The notes below the pieces were generated by a model. It was given only the letters and a program-made list of their open reading frames with translations. It searched no databases and had not been told where the DNA came from. From JAQUGA01 sp964521105 (GTDB taxonomy: Bacteria > Bacteroidota > Bacteroidia > Bacteroidales > WCHB1-69), in contig CAZFPO010000014.1 of assembly GCA_964521105.1 (NCBI GenBank), forward strand, positions 1 to 46,043: DNA of 46,043 bases. The letters are read 5' to 3'. Below, one piece after another: positions 23,636 to 31,484 of this stretch (position 1 is its first letter; every line of letters begins with the position of its first letter). Made by a program: the position numbers and the translations under genes.

Positions 23636-25234
23636 ATGAAAACCTCACGTTTATCATCTCCTAAATGGATAATTATTTCAGCTATTGTATCCACCGTTTT
23701 TCTTACCTCTTGTTACAAAGATAAAGATTTTGATTTCGACAAAATGGCTGGAAACAAGTACGAATCGGAGTGGGCAATTCCGGTTATAAATAAAAAATAT
23801 TACTTAAACGATTTAATTGCCGACACCATGAGTTATGTTGTTCAAGACAACAACACTTTTTTAACGGTTATTCATTATACCGGCGATTTATGGACGAGCA
23901 AAGCGGAAGATATTTTTATTTTAAACGACCAAAACGACTCGTATTCGGCAAATTCGGTTGCACCAACAACACCTCCAAGCGGTGCCTATTACGAATTAGA
24001 TTTTAGCAATTCAATAACGCTTGATTTTGGCTCTATTAACGACATCGACTCAATTTTATTTAAGTCGGGAATGTTCCAAGCAATAGTTAATACTAATATA
24101 AACCATAATTGCGAATTAATTGTTTCGTTTCCCGATGTAGTTAATGAACTTACCGGACAAAACTTATCGTTTAACTTGGCAATGCCGTATGATGGTGTGG
24201 GTAATTTTGCTTCGGGGTCTACAAATATATCGCTTGCTAATTACAAAATGCGTTTACTAACCTCAAATTCATTACCTGTAAATTATAAAATTAAAGTTTA
24301 CAACGATGGTAGACCGTTCGACATACCAAATTATAGCTTTAGTATTAACACTAACTTTAACGATTTAAAGTTCAAATACATGTTTGGTTATTTCGGACAA
24401 CTAACCAATAATTTAACCGATACAATTAGCATCAAACTTTTCCGCAATAATTACGAAAACAGCATCACACTTCGTGAGTTAAAAGCTCATTTGTTTATGA
24501 AAAACTCTTTTGGTGCTCCCTTAGAATTTACAGTAAATAACTTTTCAATTTTCACTGGAGGACAATCTCGAAATGTAATTAATCCGGGATATCAAGTGGC
24601 AGGTCCATATCCAACTCTTAGTCAATTTGGACAAACCATTAGTAAACACGATACTACCTATTTAAACCCGAACGTATTAGAAATTTCACCAAAATATATG
24701 GCTTTTAACGCCGATGGAGTAATTAACCCTCAAAATAACCCTTCAATTCGCAATTTTGTAACCGATAAAAGTCAATATAGCATTGATGCTCGTCTTGAAT
24801 TACCAATGGAAGGTAAGATACATTATTTCACATTTATCGATACTTTGGAATTTTTCTTCGAAAATATCGATCAAATTGAATACACTAACTTTAGGGTTTA
24901 TATTGAAAATACTTTCCCTATCGATGCCGAAATGCAAATATATTTTGCCGATACAGCTCATGTTATTCTCGATTCGATGCTCGTTAGCCGTAGCATTATT
25001 CCATCGGGTGTAGTTGGTCCTGCTCCGGCATATTACACCACAGCTCCAGGTATAAAGTCGCTGTCGATTCTTTTTAACAAACAGCGATTATCTCGTTTAT
25101 CTAGTACAAAATGGCTTATTGTATATGCCCGTTTGAATTCGTATAACAATGGCTCAACATTTATAAAATTATACGGAAATCAATCGGTTTATATTTCGGT
25201 TGGCACTCGAGTTAAAATTAATGCCGATTACTAA
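23636..25234 (+). CDS. Hypothetical lipoprotein paired with DUF5723 gene
   Basis: A 532-aa protein with a lipoprotein signal ending in FLTSC (Cys26), then a short acidic stretch (KDKDFDFDKMAG) and EWAIPVINKKYYLNDLI. The body is beta-rich with no enzymatic motif I recognise. Similar large lipoproteins sit upstream of DUF5723 porin-like genes in other Bacteroidota. Here the DUF5723 gene follows after 17 bp, so the two may form an envelope complex. Function unknown. Confidence 0.75.
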   Translation: MKTSRLSSPKWIIISAIVSTVFLTSCYKDKDFDFDKMAGNKYESEWAIPVINKKYYLNDLIADTMSYVVQDNNTFLTVIHYTGDLWTSKAEDIFILNDQNDSYSANSVAPTTPPSGAYYELDFSNSITLDFGSINDIDSILFKSGMFQAIVNTNINHNCELIVSFPDVVNELTGQNLSFNLAMPYDGVGNFASGSTNISLANYKMRLLTSNSLPVNYKIKVYNDGRPFDIPNYSFSINTNFNDLKFKYMFGYFGQLTNNLTDTISIKLFRNNYENSITLRELKAHLFMKNSFGAPLEFTVNNFSIFTGGQSRNVINPGYQVAGPYPTLSQFGQTISKHDTTYLNPNVLEISPKYMAFNADGVINPQNNPSIRNFVTDKSQYSIDARLELPMEGKIHYFTFIDTLEFFFENIDQIEYTNFRVYIENTFPIDAEMQIYFADTAHVILDSMLVSRSIIPSGVVGPAPAYYTTAPGIKSLSILFNKQRLSRLSSTKWLIVYARLNSYNNGSTFIKLYGNQSVYISVGTRVKINADY

Positions 25235-25251
25235 CCTTTAAAACTACAACT

Positions 25252-26619
25252 ATGAAAAAAATATATATTTTTTTACTTTTAGTTATTGGCGTTCTTGGTT
25301 CTGTTTTTTCGCAAGACCGAATGATGACACACATGACAAGTATTCCGCAAGCTATCGAAAATAATCCATCTATAACGGTTCCTTATAAATTTTATTTGGG
25401 GTTTCCTGGCTTCAGTTCGTTTAATATGAGTTTTCAAAATCCATTTGCCTATAACGATATCATTAAACGCCGCTCAGACGACTCACTTTATGTTGACCAG
25501 CAAGGATTTATTAACAATTTTGCCAAAAATAATTTAATGGCGATTGATTTAAAAATTAATTTAATTGATTTTGGATTCAGGGTTAAAAAGAACTTTTTCA
25601 CTTTTACTCAAAGTGTTCGTAGTCAATTTTACTTTTCATATCCTAAAGATTTGTTTGTTCTACTTTTAAATGGAAATGTTTCCTTTATGGAGGCTGATAA
25701 AACGGTTGAGTTTAAAAAACTACGAATCAATAGCTCGGTATATACCGAAACAGCTATTGGCTTTCAACGAAATTTAACTAACAAAATTAATATTGGTGCA
25801 AGGTTGAAATATTTACAAGGTTTTGCAAACGTTCAAACGGATAATTCATATTTTTCATTATATACTAACCCCGATAATTATAATTTAACTATTAAGAGCG
25901 AATTTGGGGTAAATGTTTCATCAATTGTTAATGCTAATGGTGATGTTGAGGTTGGTAGTTTTACCAAAAACCCAGGAATAGCTCTCGACCTTGGGGGCAC
26001 TTATCGTTTTTCTGACGAATTAGCTGTTGGAGCTAGTCTTATTGATTTCGGATTTATTCGCTGGAGAACTAATAATCAGCAATTTGGCTCGTCAATGGTT
26101 AATGAGGAATTCGTTTTTAGAGGCTTTGATTTAGATAGATTATTCCAAAATGGAAGAATTAATAGCAACATAATGAAAGAAATTGCCGATACTTTGAAAG
26201 AGCAATTTACATTTATTGATACAACTGGTGTTGCTTATACCTCATGGTTATCACCTAAAATTTGTTTCGATGCTTCTTATATTTATAAAAACAATAACAA
26301 ATTTGGAGCTTATCTTCGTAATGATATCGCTAATGGTATGCTTATCCCCTCAATAACAATTTCTTATCAGCGAAAATTTGGTAGAATTTTACAATTAGGT
26401 GCATCGTATGGTATGACTAAAGGACATTGGGCAAAACTAGGCATTGGAATGTCGCTTAAACTTGGTCCGTTACATGGTTTTATTACTACCGAAAACATAC
26501 TTTCGTACACCAATTTAGCCAATTTAAAAAATATGTATATTCATTTTGGGACAAATATTGTAATAGGCAAGTGGCGTGAAGCTCTTTTGGATAGCAATAA
26601 ATCGTCTATTGATTTTTAA
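25252..26619 (+). CDS. DUF5723 outer membrane barrel protein
   Basis: A 455-aa protein with a signal peptide (MKKIYIFLLLVIGVLGSVFSQ) followed by DRMMTHMTSIPQAIENNPS and the PYKFYLGFPGFSSFNMSFQN block typical of DUF5723 proteins. Alternating strands such as NINIGARLKYLQG and LGASYGMTKGHWAKLGIGMS suggest a beta-barrel related to PorP/SprF-like proteins. It is the second gene of a pair with the lipoprotein upstream and is followed by a strong terminator. Its exact role is unknown. Confidence 0.82.
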   Translation: MKKIYIFLLLVIGVLGSVFSQDRMMTHMTSIPQAIENNPSITVPYKFYLGFPGFSSFNMSFQNPFAYNDIIKRRSDDSLYVDQQGFINNFAKNNLMAIDLKINLIDFGFRVKKNFFTFTQSVRSQFYFSYPKDLFVLLLNGNVSFMEADKTVEFKKLRINSSVYTETAIGFQRNLTNKINIGARLKYLQGFANVQTDNSYFSLYTNPDNYNLTIKSEFGVNVSSIVNANGDVEVGSFTKNPGIALDLGGTYRFSDELAVGASLIDFGFIRWRTNNQQFGSSMVNEEFVFRGFDLDRLFQNGRINSNIMKEIADTLKEQFTFIDTTGVAYTSWLSPKICFDASYIYKNNNKFGAYLRNDIANGMLIPSITISYQRKFGRILQLGASYGMTKGHWAKLGIGMSLKLGPLHGFITTENILSYTNLANLKNMYIHFGTNIVIGKWREALLDSNKSSIDF

Positions 26620-26640
26620 ACAGTTATAATTGTTTAAACC

Positions 26641-26672
26641 AAAAGTCGTTATATTTTTAACGACTTTTTTTA
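26641..26672 (+). terminator. Terminator after the DUF5723 gene
   Basis: An 11-bp stem AAAAGTCGTTA (26641-26651) pairs with TAACGACTTTT (26658-26668) around a 6-nt loop, then a T run. It insulates the cobalamin riboswitch that starts about 35 bp later. Confidence 0.88.
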
Positions 26673-26692
26673 TTACTATCATTTTTTTTATA

Positions 26693-26700
26693 TAGTTTTG
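26693..26700 (+). promoter_or_regulatory. Candidate -7 element for the riboswitch transcript
   Basis: TAGTTTTG fits TAnnTTTG and ends five bases before the first paired base of the aptamer, as expected for transcription starting at the riboswitch. Confidence 0.5.
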
Positions 26701-26705
26701 CAATT

Positions 26706-26870
26706 GAAAAGTTCTGGGAAACCAGTGAAAAGGGAATTGGGTGAAAATCCCAAACAGTACCCGCTGCTGTAAGTCCAAATTAAACTTTTCGGCATCTTCA
26801 ATGCCACTGTCTGACAAAAAGGTCGATGGGAAGGCTGCCGAAAATGGACAAGTCAGAAGACCTGCTTTTC
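26706..26870 (+). promoter_or_regulatory. Cobalamin riboswitch aptamer
   Basis: Conserved elements occur in order: GGGTGAAAATCCC near 26746, ACAGTACCCGCTGCTGTAAG near 26755-26774, GCCACTGTC near 26804, GATGGGAAGGC near 26825, and the B12 box AAGTCAGAAGACCTGC ending at 26865. The outermost P1 stem is GAAAAG (26706-26711) with CTTTTC (26865-26870). The sequence to 26982 is the expression platform; it holds an imperfect hairpin (CATGAAATGTT with AAACATTTCCATG, about 26900-26932) without a T run, so control of translation is as likely as control of termination. The genes downstream are expected to be repressed by adenosyl- or methylcobalamin. Confidence 0.95.
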
Positions 26871-26982
26871 GATAACTTCAGAGCTTTCGGGGTGAAAGGC
26901 ATGAAATGTTGTCATTTTGCAAACATTTCCATGAGTTTTGAAGGATAGTAATAAAATTTATTATTAACCTAATTATTTTAAA

Positions 26983-28134
26983 ATGAAAAATCTAATTACT
27001 TCTTGTTTCTTTGTTTTATCAGTTTTATCTGGATTTTCTCAAAATCCCGATTTTAGTAAAATCAAGTTTTGGACAGGCAACGGACAAAAAGTTGCCATGC
27101 TAGTTATCGATTTTAACGATGGCTCAGCAAACGAAAGTTATGCTTGGGGTTATCGTTTTGATGGTAATACTGTTTCTGCCGAAAATATGCTTATGGATAT
27201 TGTTGCAAACGATACTAATTTAAGTATTGTTTTTAATGGAGGATTTTTGTCAAATATTAATTACATAAATCACTCGGGAATTGGTGGTTCGCCTTATTAT
27301 TGGTCTACATTTACAATGATTAACAATCTTTGGAATAGCAATATGGGATACAGCGAAATTCTTTCAGACAGTATGATTTTTGGAAATTCATATACCGATT
27401 TTGACCAATCATATAATCCCATCACTATGCCCGAAACGCCTATTCCAGCTCCTAAACCTTTTATTTTGCAAACCCAAAATATTATAAATTGGACAGGTAA
27501 TGGAAGCAAAAAAGCGTATTTAGTGGTTGATTTTAACGACAGTACAACGCCTCAATGTTATGCTTGGGGTTATAAATTTGATAGCGACACTATTACAGCC
27601 GAACAAATGATTAATGATATAGCACTAACCGATAATCACTTTTCGGTAAATATTGGAAGTGGATTTCTAAACGACATTAACTATTTTAATCACAGTGGGA
27701 TAGGAGGTAACCCTTATTATTGGGCAAGTTTTACTTTAAATAGTTTTATATGGGAGGCTAATTTTGGTATAAGTGAAATTCTTCAAAATAATACAATTTT
27801 TGGCTTATCGTATACCGATTGGGATAACGAATTCAATCCAATTTTTGAGCCCGAAAATGCCACTCCCGCAAGTTTGCACACCGAAATTAGTGAAGTAATT
27901 ATCAATGATATTTTGATTTATCCAAATCCCGCTAACAATTTTATATCATTCAAAACAAAAATGAATTATTCTAAAATAAGTATTGTTGATTTATCAGGAA
28001 ATGAAATTTTTGAATGTTTAAATAATTTTTCTCAAAAAAATCAAATTGATGTTTCGATGCTTTCTAAAGGTGCTTATTTACTAAAAGTTGAAATGAATAA
28101 CTTAGTCAAAACTCAATTATTTATAAAAAAATAA
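26983..28134 (+). CDS. T9SS-sorted secreted protein with an exact 140-residue duplication, B12-regulated
   Basis: 383 aa: a signal peptide (about residues 1-20), two copies of one domain, and a type IX secretion C-terminal sorting domain from about 310 (LIYPNPANN ... KGAYLLKVEMNN). The two domain copies keep a period of exactly 140 residues: TGNG at 31/171, AWGY at 54/194, HSGIGG at 97/237, PYYW at 104/244, SYTD at 136/276. I do not recognise the domain. Because the transcript begins with a cobalamin riboswitch, a role in binding or capturing corrinoids at the cell surface is a reasonable inference, similar in principle to BtuG or BtuH, but no sequence evidence shows it. The next gene starts 2 bp after the stop. 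Confidence 0.85.
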   Translation: MKNLITSCFFVLSVLSGFSQNPDFSKIKFWTGNGQKVAMLVIDFNDGSANESYAWGYRFDGNTVSAENMLMDIVANDTNLSIVFNGGFLSNINYINHSGIGGSPYYWSTFTMINNLWNSNMGYSEILSDSMIFGNSYTDFDQSYNPITMPETPIPAPKPFILQTQNIINWTGNGSKKAYLVVDFNDSTTPQCYAWGYKFDSDTITAEQMINDIALTDNHFSVNIGSGFLNDINYFNHSGIGGNPYYWASFTLNSFIWEANFGISEILQNNTIFGLSYTDWDNEFNPIFEPENATPASLHTEISEVIINDILIYPNPANNFISFKTKMNYSKISIVDLSGNEIFECLNNFSQKNQIDVSMLSKGAYLLKVEMNNLVKTQLFIKK

Positions 28135-28136
28135 AT

Positions 28137-29138
28137 ATGAAAAAATTTGCTTTAGTATTTTGCATTGTTTCTTTTATTTTTTTGTGTTTAAATACTTATT
28201 CGCAATATGCTCCACCCGCTGGGCAAATAGGATCAACTGCCATTGCAGCCGATAGTAGTTGTTTTATATCGTGGGCTCAACAGTGTGCCATCCATCGTGG
28301 TTACGTTAATGTTTCCGACACAAGTATTGAGTATAATGATAGTAATATTGCTTCCTACGGTGAAGAAAATTGGGCAATCGGACAAGCAGATAATCAGGTA
28401 GTTAGTTTGGGCGATGCTGGTTATGCAATTTTACAGTTTAATCCGCCAATTGCAAATGGTACTGGCTGGGATTTTGCCGTTTTTGAAAATTCACTAAATG
28501 ATAATTATCTTGAATTAGCTTTTGTTGAGGTAAGTACTGATGGAATTAATTATTTCCGTTTTCCAGCCACTTCATTAACTCAAACCGAAACTCAAACAGC
28601 TACGTTTGGTACAACCGATGCTACTAAGATTAACAATTTAGCCGGAAAGTATCGAGCTTTATTTGGAACTCCTTTTAATATTGATAATATTGAGGATAAT
28701 GTTTTACTGGATAAAAACAACATCCGATTTGTTAAAATAATTGACGTTGTCGGTTCAATTAATACTGAGTACGGAAGTGTTGATATTCATGGATTAGTAA
28801 TTAACGATCCTTGGCCAACTCCTTTTAATACTTGTGGGTTCGACTTAGATGCTGTTGGGGTAATAAACAATACCGAAAATACATACATAAAAGAAATGCA
28901 AAAAATCAATATTGAAATATTTCCAAACCCTTCAAAAAATGAAATGTTAAATATTGAATCAACACATTTTTTTAATAAAGTTAATATTTATTCTATTAAT
29001 GGTCAGAAGTTAAAAGTAATATCATTTTCAAATACAATGTCCTTACAGTTTAATGTTGATTTTCTGACAAAGGGTTTATATATTCTTAAAATCGAATTTA
29101 ACGAAAATGTAATAAGTCGTTTACTTGTAAGGCAATAA
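28137..29138 (+). CDS. T9SS-sorted secreted protein, second gene of B12-regulated pair
   Basis: 333 aa: a signal peptide (MKKFALVFCIVSFIFLCL), a single beta-rich domain of about 230 residues with YGEENWAIGQADNQVVSLGD, GWDFAVFENSLNDNYLELA and GSVDIHGLVIND, and a T9SS C-terminal sorting domain (IFPNPSKNEML ... TKGLYILKIEF). It is translationally close to the preceding gene and shares its cobalamin riboswitch. The family occurs in secreted proteins of several phyla, but I cannot give it a biochemical function. Surface corrinoid binding is inferred from the regulation only. A strong terminator overlaps its stop codon. Confidence 0.83.
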   Translation: MKKFALVFCIVSFIFLCLNTYSQYAPPAGQIGSTAIAADSSCFISWAQQCAIHRGYVNVSDTSIEYNDSNIASYGEENWAIGQADNQVVSLGDAGYAILQFNPPIANGTGWDFAVFENSLNDNYLELAFVEVSTDGINYFRFPATSLTQTETQTATFGTTDATKINNLAGKYRALFGTPFNIDNIEDNVLLDKNNIRFVKIIDVVGSINTEYGSVDIHGLVINDPWPTPFNTCGFDLDAVGVINNTENTYIKEMQKINIEIFPNPSKNEMLNIESTHFFNKVNIYSINGQKLKVISFSNTMSLQFNVDFLTKGLYILKIEFNENVISRLLVRQ

Positions 29139-29167
29139 AAAAACGCCCTTTTATTGGGCGTTTTTTT
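29137..29167 (+). terminator. Terminator of the B12-regulated operon
   Basis: The stem AAAAAACGCCC / GGGCGTTTTTT has a 7-nt loop; the first A bases overlap the stop codon. The A-run/T-run symmetry lets it serve the convergent small gene too. Confidence 0.88.
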
Positions 29168-29187
29168 ATTTTATTTTAATCAATTCA

Positions 29188-29433
29188 CTAATAGTGAATG
29201 CTAGTTTTTCTCTTGTTTTTAAGAATATATCTATTGTGAATTGGAACAATTGACCTACGTAATTTGCGTTGATACTTGCCTTTGTATCGCTTAGCATGCT
29301 TAATCCTTTTCTTTTTAACAACTTTTCGATAATTTCTGTATGAAGGATTTCTACATGATTGGAATAAACTGAATACTGGAAAAGCTATCAGAAAAACCAA
29401 CAAGTAAATAATCCATTTCTTCGAATACTTCAT
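29188..29433 (-). CDS. Small, very basic lipoprotein candidate
   Basis: 81 aa. The N-terminus has a hydrophobic segment ending in FSLFQSC (Cys27), which could be a lipobox. The remaining 54 residues are extremely rich in Lys, Arg, Tyr and His (VVKKKRIKHAKRYKGKYQRKLRR), with almost no acidic residues. A candidate -7 element lies 68 bp upstream. I do not recognise a family. The basic tail could bind lipopolysaccharide, nucleic acid or anionic glycans, or the ORF may not be translated. Confidence 0.55.
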   Translation of the reverse strand: MKYSKKWIIYLLVFLIAFPVFSLFQSCRNPSYRNYRKVVKKKRIKHAKRYKGKYQRKLRRSIVPIHNRYILKNKRKTSIHY

Positions 29434-29500
29434 AGTGAATGTTGTATAATTATCTTTAAATTTTTTAATTCGATGTTTAAATTTTAACTTTATAAGACTT

Positions 29501-29508
29501 CAAATATA
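29501..29508 (-). promoter_or_regulatory. Candidate -7 element for the small basic lipoprotein
   Basis: Reverse-strand TATATTTG fits TAnnTTTG, 68 bp upstream of the start at 29433. Confidence 0.35.
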
Positions 29509-29815
29509 CTAAAATTATTATTAAAACAAGAATTATTGTTTTTTAATTATAATCTTTTCTACGTTTGAATAAAAATTTTGTTACATAATTATTTGAACAA
29601 AAGTAGTATTTTATTATATCAAACCAAAACAAATACTCGCTTGTTAACAAATTATTTTTCATAATGCTGATATTCAGATTAATAAAAAAGACGAAAAACA
29701 TTAATTTTGATTTTCATTTCTGCTATTTTAAGTTTAAACTTTTTTAATTTGTGTTAAACTTTTTTATAAAATGCTAAAAAATATCTTTTTTTAGAGGGTT
29801 ATACTACATAATAAT

Positions 29816-29823
29816 TATATTTG
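29816..29823 (+). promoter_or_regulatory. Candidate -7 element for the M23 peptidase gene
   Basis: TATATTTG fits TAnnTTTG, 17 bp before the ATG at 29841. Confidence 0.45.
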
Positions 29824-29840
29824 TTTTCTAATTTTTTTTG

Positions 29841-30773
29841 ATGAAATTTAAAATTGCATTACTTTTTTTAGTCACTATTATTTTTAGTTGCAGGATTTAT
29901 TCTCAAATAACGCAACTCGAGGATAGTAATATTGTGTTTGAAAGCACAAATGACAGCATTGATTTGACAAATATTCAATTGTATTTTGTTGATTCATTAG
30001 GTTATTATTTTTTTTCAGATTTACCCGATTCCATAATAAACATATCCGATGAATTAGAACTCATTGGATTTAATATGTATTCCGAATGGGATTCAACACA
30101 AATTCACTATCCAAAATACGATTTTTCAAATAAAATTGATACTACCTTTTTATTATTAACAAATCAAAATTTTGAGTATGTTCATCCGTTTAAAGGAATA
30201 GTAACATCAAATTTTGGTTGGCGAAAACGTAGATTTCATTATGGTATCGACATTAATTTAAATACGGGTGATACTGTTGTAAATGCTTTTCATGGAATAG
30301 TTCGTATTACAAAAAGGAGTAAATCGTATGGAAATGTTGTAGTTGTTCGACATGATAATGGCTTAGAAACCCTTTATGCACATCTTAAATCAATTTTTAT
30401 TTCGAGTGGCGACACTATAGATGCAGGAGTTCCTATAGGACTTGGTGGTAATACAGGACGCTCCAGAGGCAGTCATTTACATTACGAAATACGTTATTTA
30501 GGTGTAGCCATTAATCCAACAGACATTATCAATTTTGAAGCATACAAATTACTTAATGATACTTTGGCTATATCAAAACACACTTTTGATTATATGCATA
30601 AAATATCGAAAATGAAAGCCGATGCTAAAAATGCGAAATGGGTAGTGGTTAAAAAAGGCGAGTCTCTTTCAGTTATTGCTTCACGAAACAGAACATCTGT
30701 TAATAAACTAAAACAATTAAACAAAATTAAAGGAACGACAATTCGTGCCGGACAAAAATTAAGAGTAAGATAA
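29841..30773 (+). CDS. Secreted M23 peptidoglycan endopeptidase with LysM domain
   Basis: 310 aa. A signal peptide (MKFKIALLFLVTIIFSC) comes first; the Cys at its end could make it a lipoprotein. Then comes an M23 (LytM/lysostaphin-type) domain: SNFGWRKRRFHYGIDINL with the zinc His and Asp, and GSHLHYEIRYLG with the HxH motif. A C-terminal LysM repeat (WVVVKKGESLSVIASRNRTS) binds peptidoglycan. All the metal ligands look present, so it is probably an active D,D-endopeptidase. A TTG one codon earlier is not needed as start. It converges on the deformylase-like gene with a 7-bp gap. Confidence 0.93.
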   Translation: MKFKIALLFLVTIIFSCRIYSQITQLEDSNIVFESTNDSIDLTNIQLYFVDSLGYYFFSDLPDSIINISDELELIGFNMYSEWDSTQIHYPKYDFSNKIDTTFLLLTNQNFEYVHPFKGIVTSNFGWRKRRFHYGIDINLNTGDTVVNAFHGIVRITKRSKSYGNVVVVRHDNGLETLYAHLKSIFISSGDTIDAGVPIGLGGNTGRSRGSHLHYEIRYLGVAINPTDIINFEAYKLLNDTLAISKHTFDYMHKISKMKADAKNAKWVVVKKGESLSVIASRNRTSVNKLKQLNKIKGTTIRAGQKLRVR

Positions 30774-30780
30774 AAATTAT

Positions 30781-31437
30781 TTATTTGCTGTTTATACGGT
30801 CGGTAAATAATATTCCCCTTAAATGATCGAACTCGTGTTGAAAGCAAATAGATGTAAAATTCGAGCTGCTATAACCTTCTAAAATATTATATTCTTTTAC
30901 TCCAAGTTCGTTATAATATTCAACAAAAATGCTCGAATGACGCCGTGTTGCTCCATTTGTATTTGGAACCGATAAACAACCATCGTATGGAAAAACTATG
31001 GTTTTTACTGAATAAAAACTTATTATAGGATTTATTATAAATTGGAATGGTTTTCCATCTAAATCGAATCGTTTACACCAAAAAACATCTCGTCCAATTC
31101 CCACTTGGGGACCTGCAATACCAACACCACCTTCGGCATTCATAGTTACTAACATACGTTGCTGTAATCGTTTTAAAATGGGGTCGTTTGGGTCGGGTTT
31201 AATTTTTATAGCTATTTTTCTGAGAAATAAAGAATCATCTATGTTGGTTGTTAAAAAAACTCGCATTGGTTCGGTAGAATCACCCGACATAATTAAGTCC
31301 TTTTCGGCTTGAGTCCATGCAGCAAACTCAGGTGTGGGAATATTTGGTAATGGTTCCTCTTTTATTACTTCTTTCTTGCATGAAATAAATGCTACTAAAA
31401 ATAATAATACAATAATAAGATTTAATTTTGTTTTCAT
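30781..31437 (-). CDS. Peptide deformylase-like lipoprotein
   Basis: 218 aa. It begins with a lipoprotein signal (MKTKLNLIIVLLFLVAFISC, Cys20) and a Pro/Glu-rich linker. From about residue 85 it is a polypeptide deformylase domain. Motif 1 is GVGIAGPQ (104-111, where GxGxAAPQ is usual), motif 2 is DGCLS (152-156, where EGCLS is usual) and motif 3 is HEFDH (201-205). The metal ligands Cys154, His201 and His205 and the catalytic Glu202 are kept, so catalysis is plausible. A cytoplasmic deformylase would not carry an export signal, so the substrate outside the cytoplasm is unknown. It is the last gene of a leftward run after rdgB. Confidence 0.88.
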   Translation of the reverse strand: MKTKLNLIIVLLFLVAFISCKKEVIKEEPLPNIPTPEFAAWTQAEKDLIMSGDSTEPMRVFLTTNIDDSLFLRKIAIKIKPDPNDPILKRLQQRMLVTMNAEGGVGIAGPQVGIGRDVFWCKRFDLDGKPFQFIINPIISFYSVKTIVFPYDGCLSVPNTNGATRRHSSIFVEYYNELGVKEYNILEGYSSSNFTSICFQHEFDHLRGILFTDRINSK

Positions 31438-31456
31438 TTTTTTGTGTTTTGGAATA

Positions 31457-31464
31457 CAAAGATA
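31457..31464 (-). promoter_or_regulatory. Candidate -7 element for the deformylase-like gene
   Basis: Reverse-strand TATCTTTG is an exact fit to TAnnTTTG, 19 bp before the ATG at 31437, in the 47-bp gap after rdgB. It suggests that the gene can be transcribed independently. Confidence 0.5.
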
Positions 31465-31484
31465 TAAATTTATAATATTTTGAA

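Larger units (their letters stand above)
29434..29840. other. AT-rich divergent intergenic region
   Basis: About 407 bp between the small basic lipoprotein (leftward) and the M23 peptidase (rightward). It holds a candidate -7 element for each gene and a 13-bp direct repeat TTAAACTTTTTTA at 29734-29746 and 29754-29766, 20 bp apart. No other ORF or RNA gene was seen. Confidence 0.6.

Noticed and set aside
26524..26817. A 97-aa minus-strand ORF across the DUF5723 gene end, terminator and riboswitch
   Set aside because: It overlaps a terminator and a conserved RNA structure and has no recognisable protein features.
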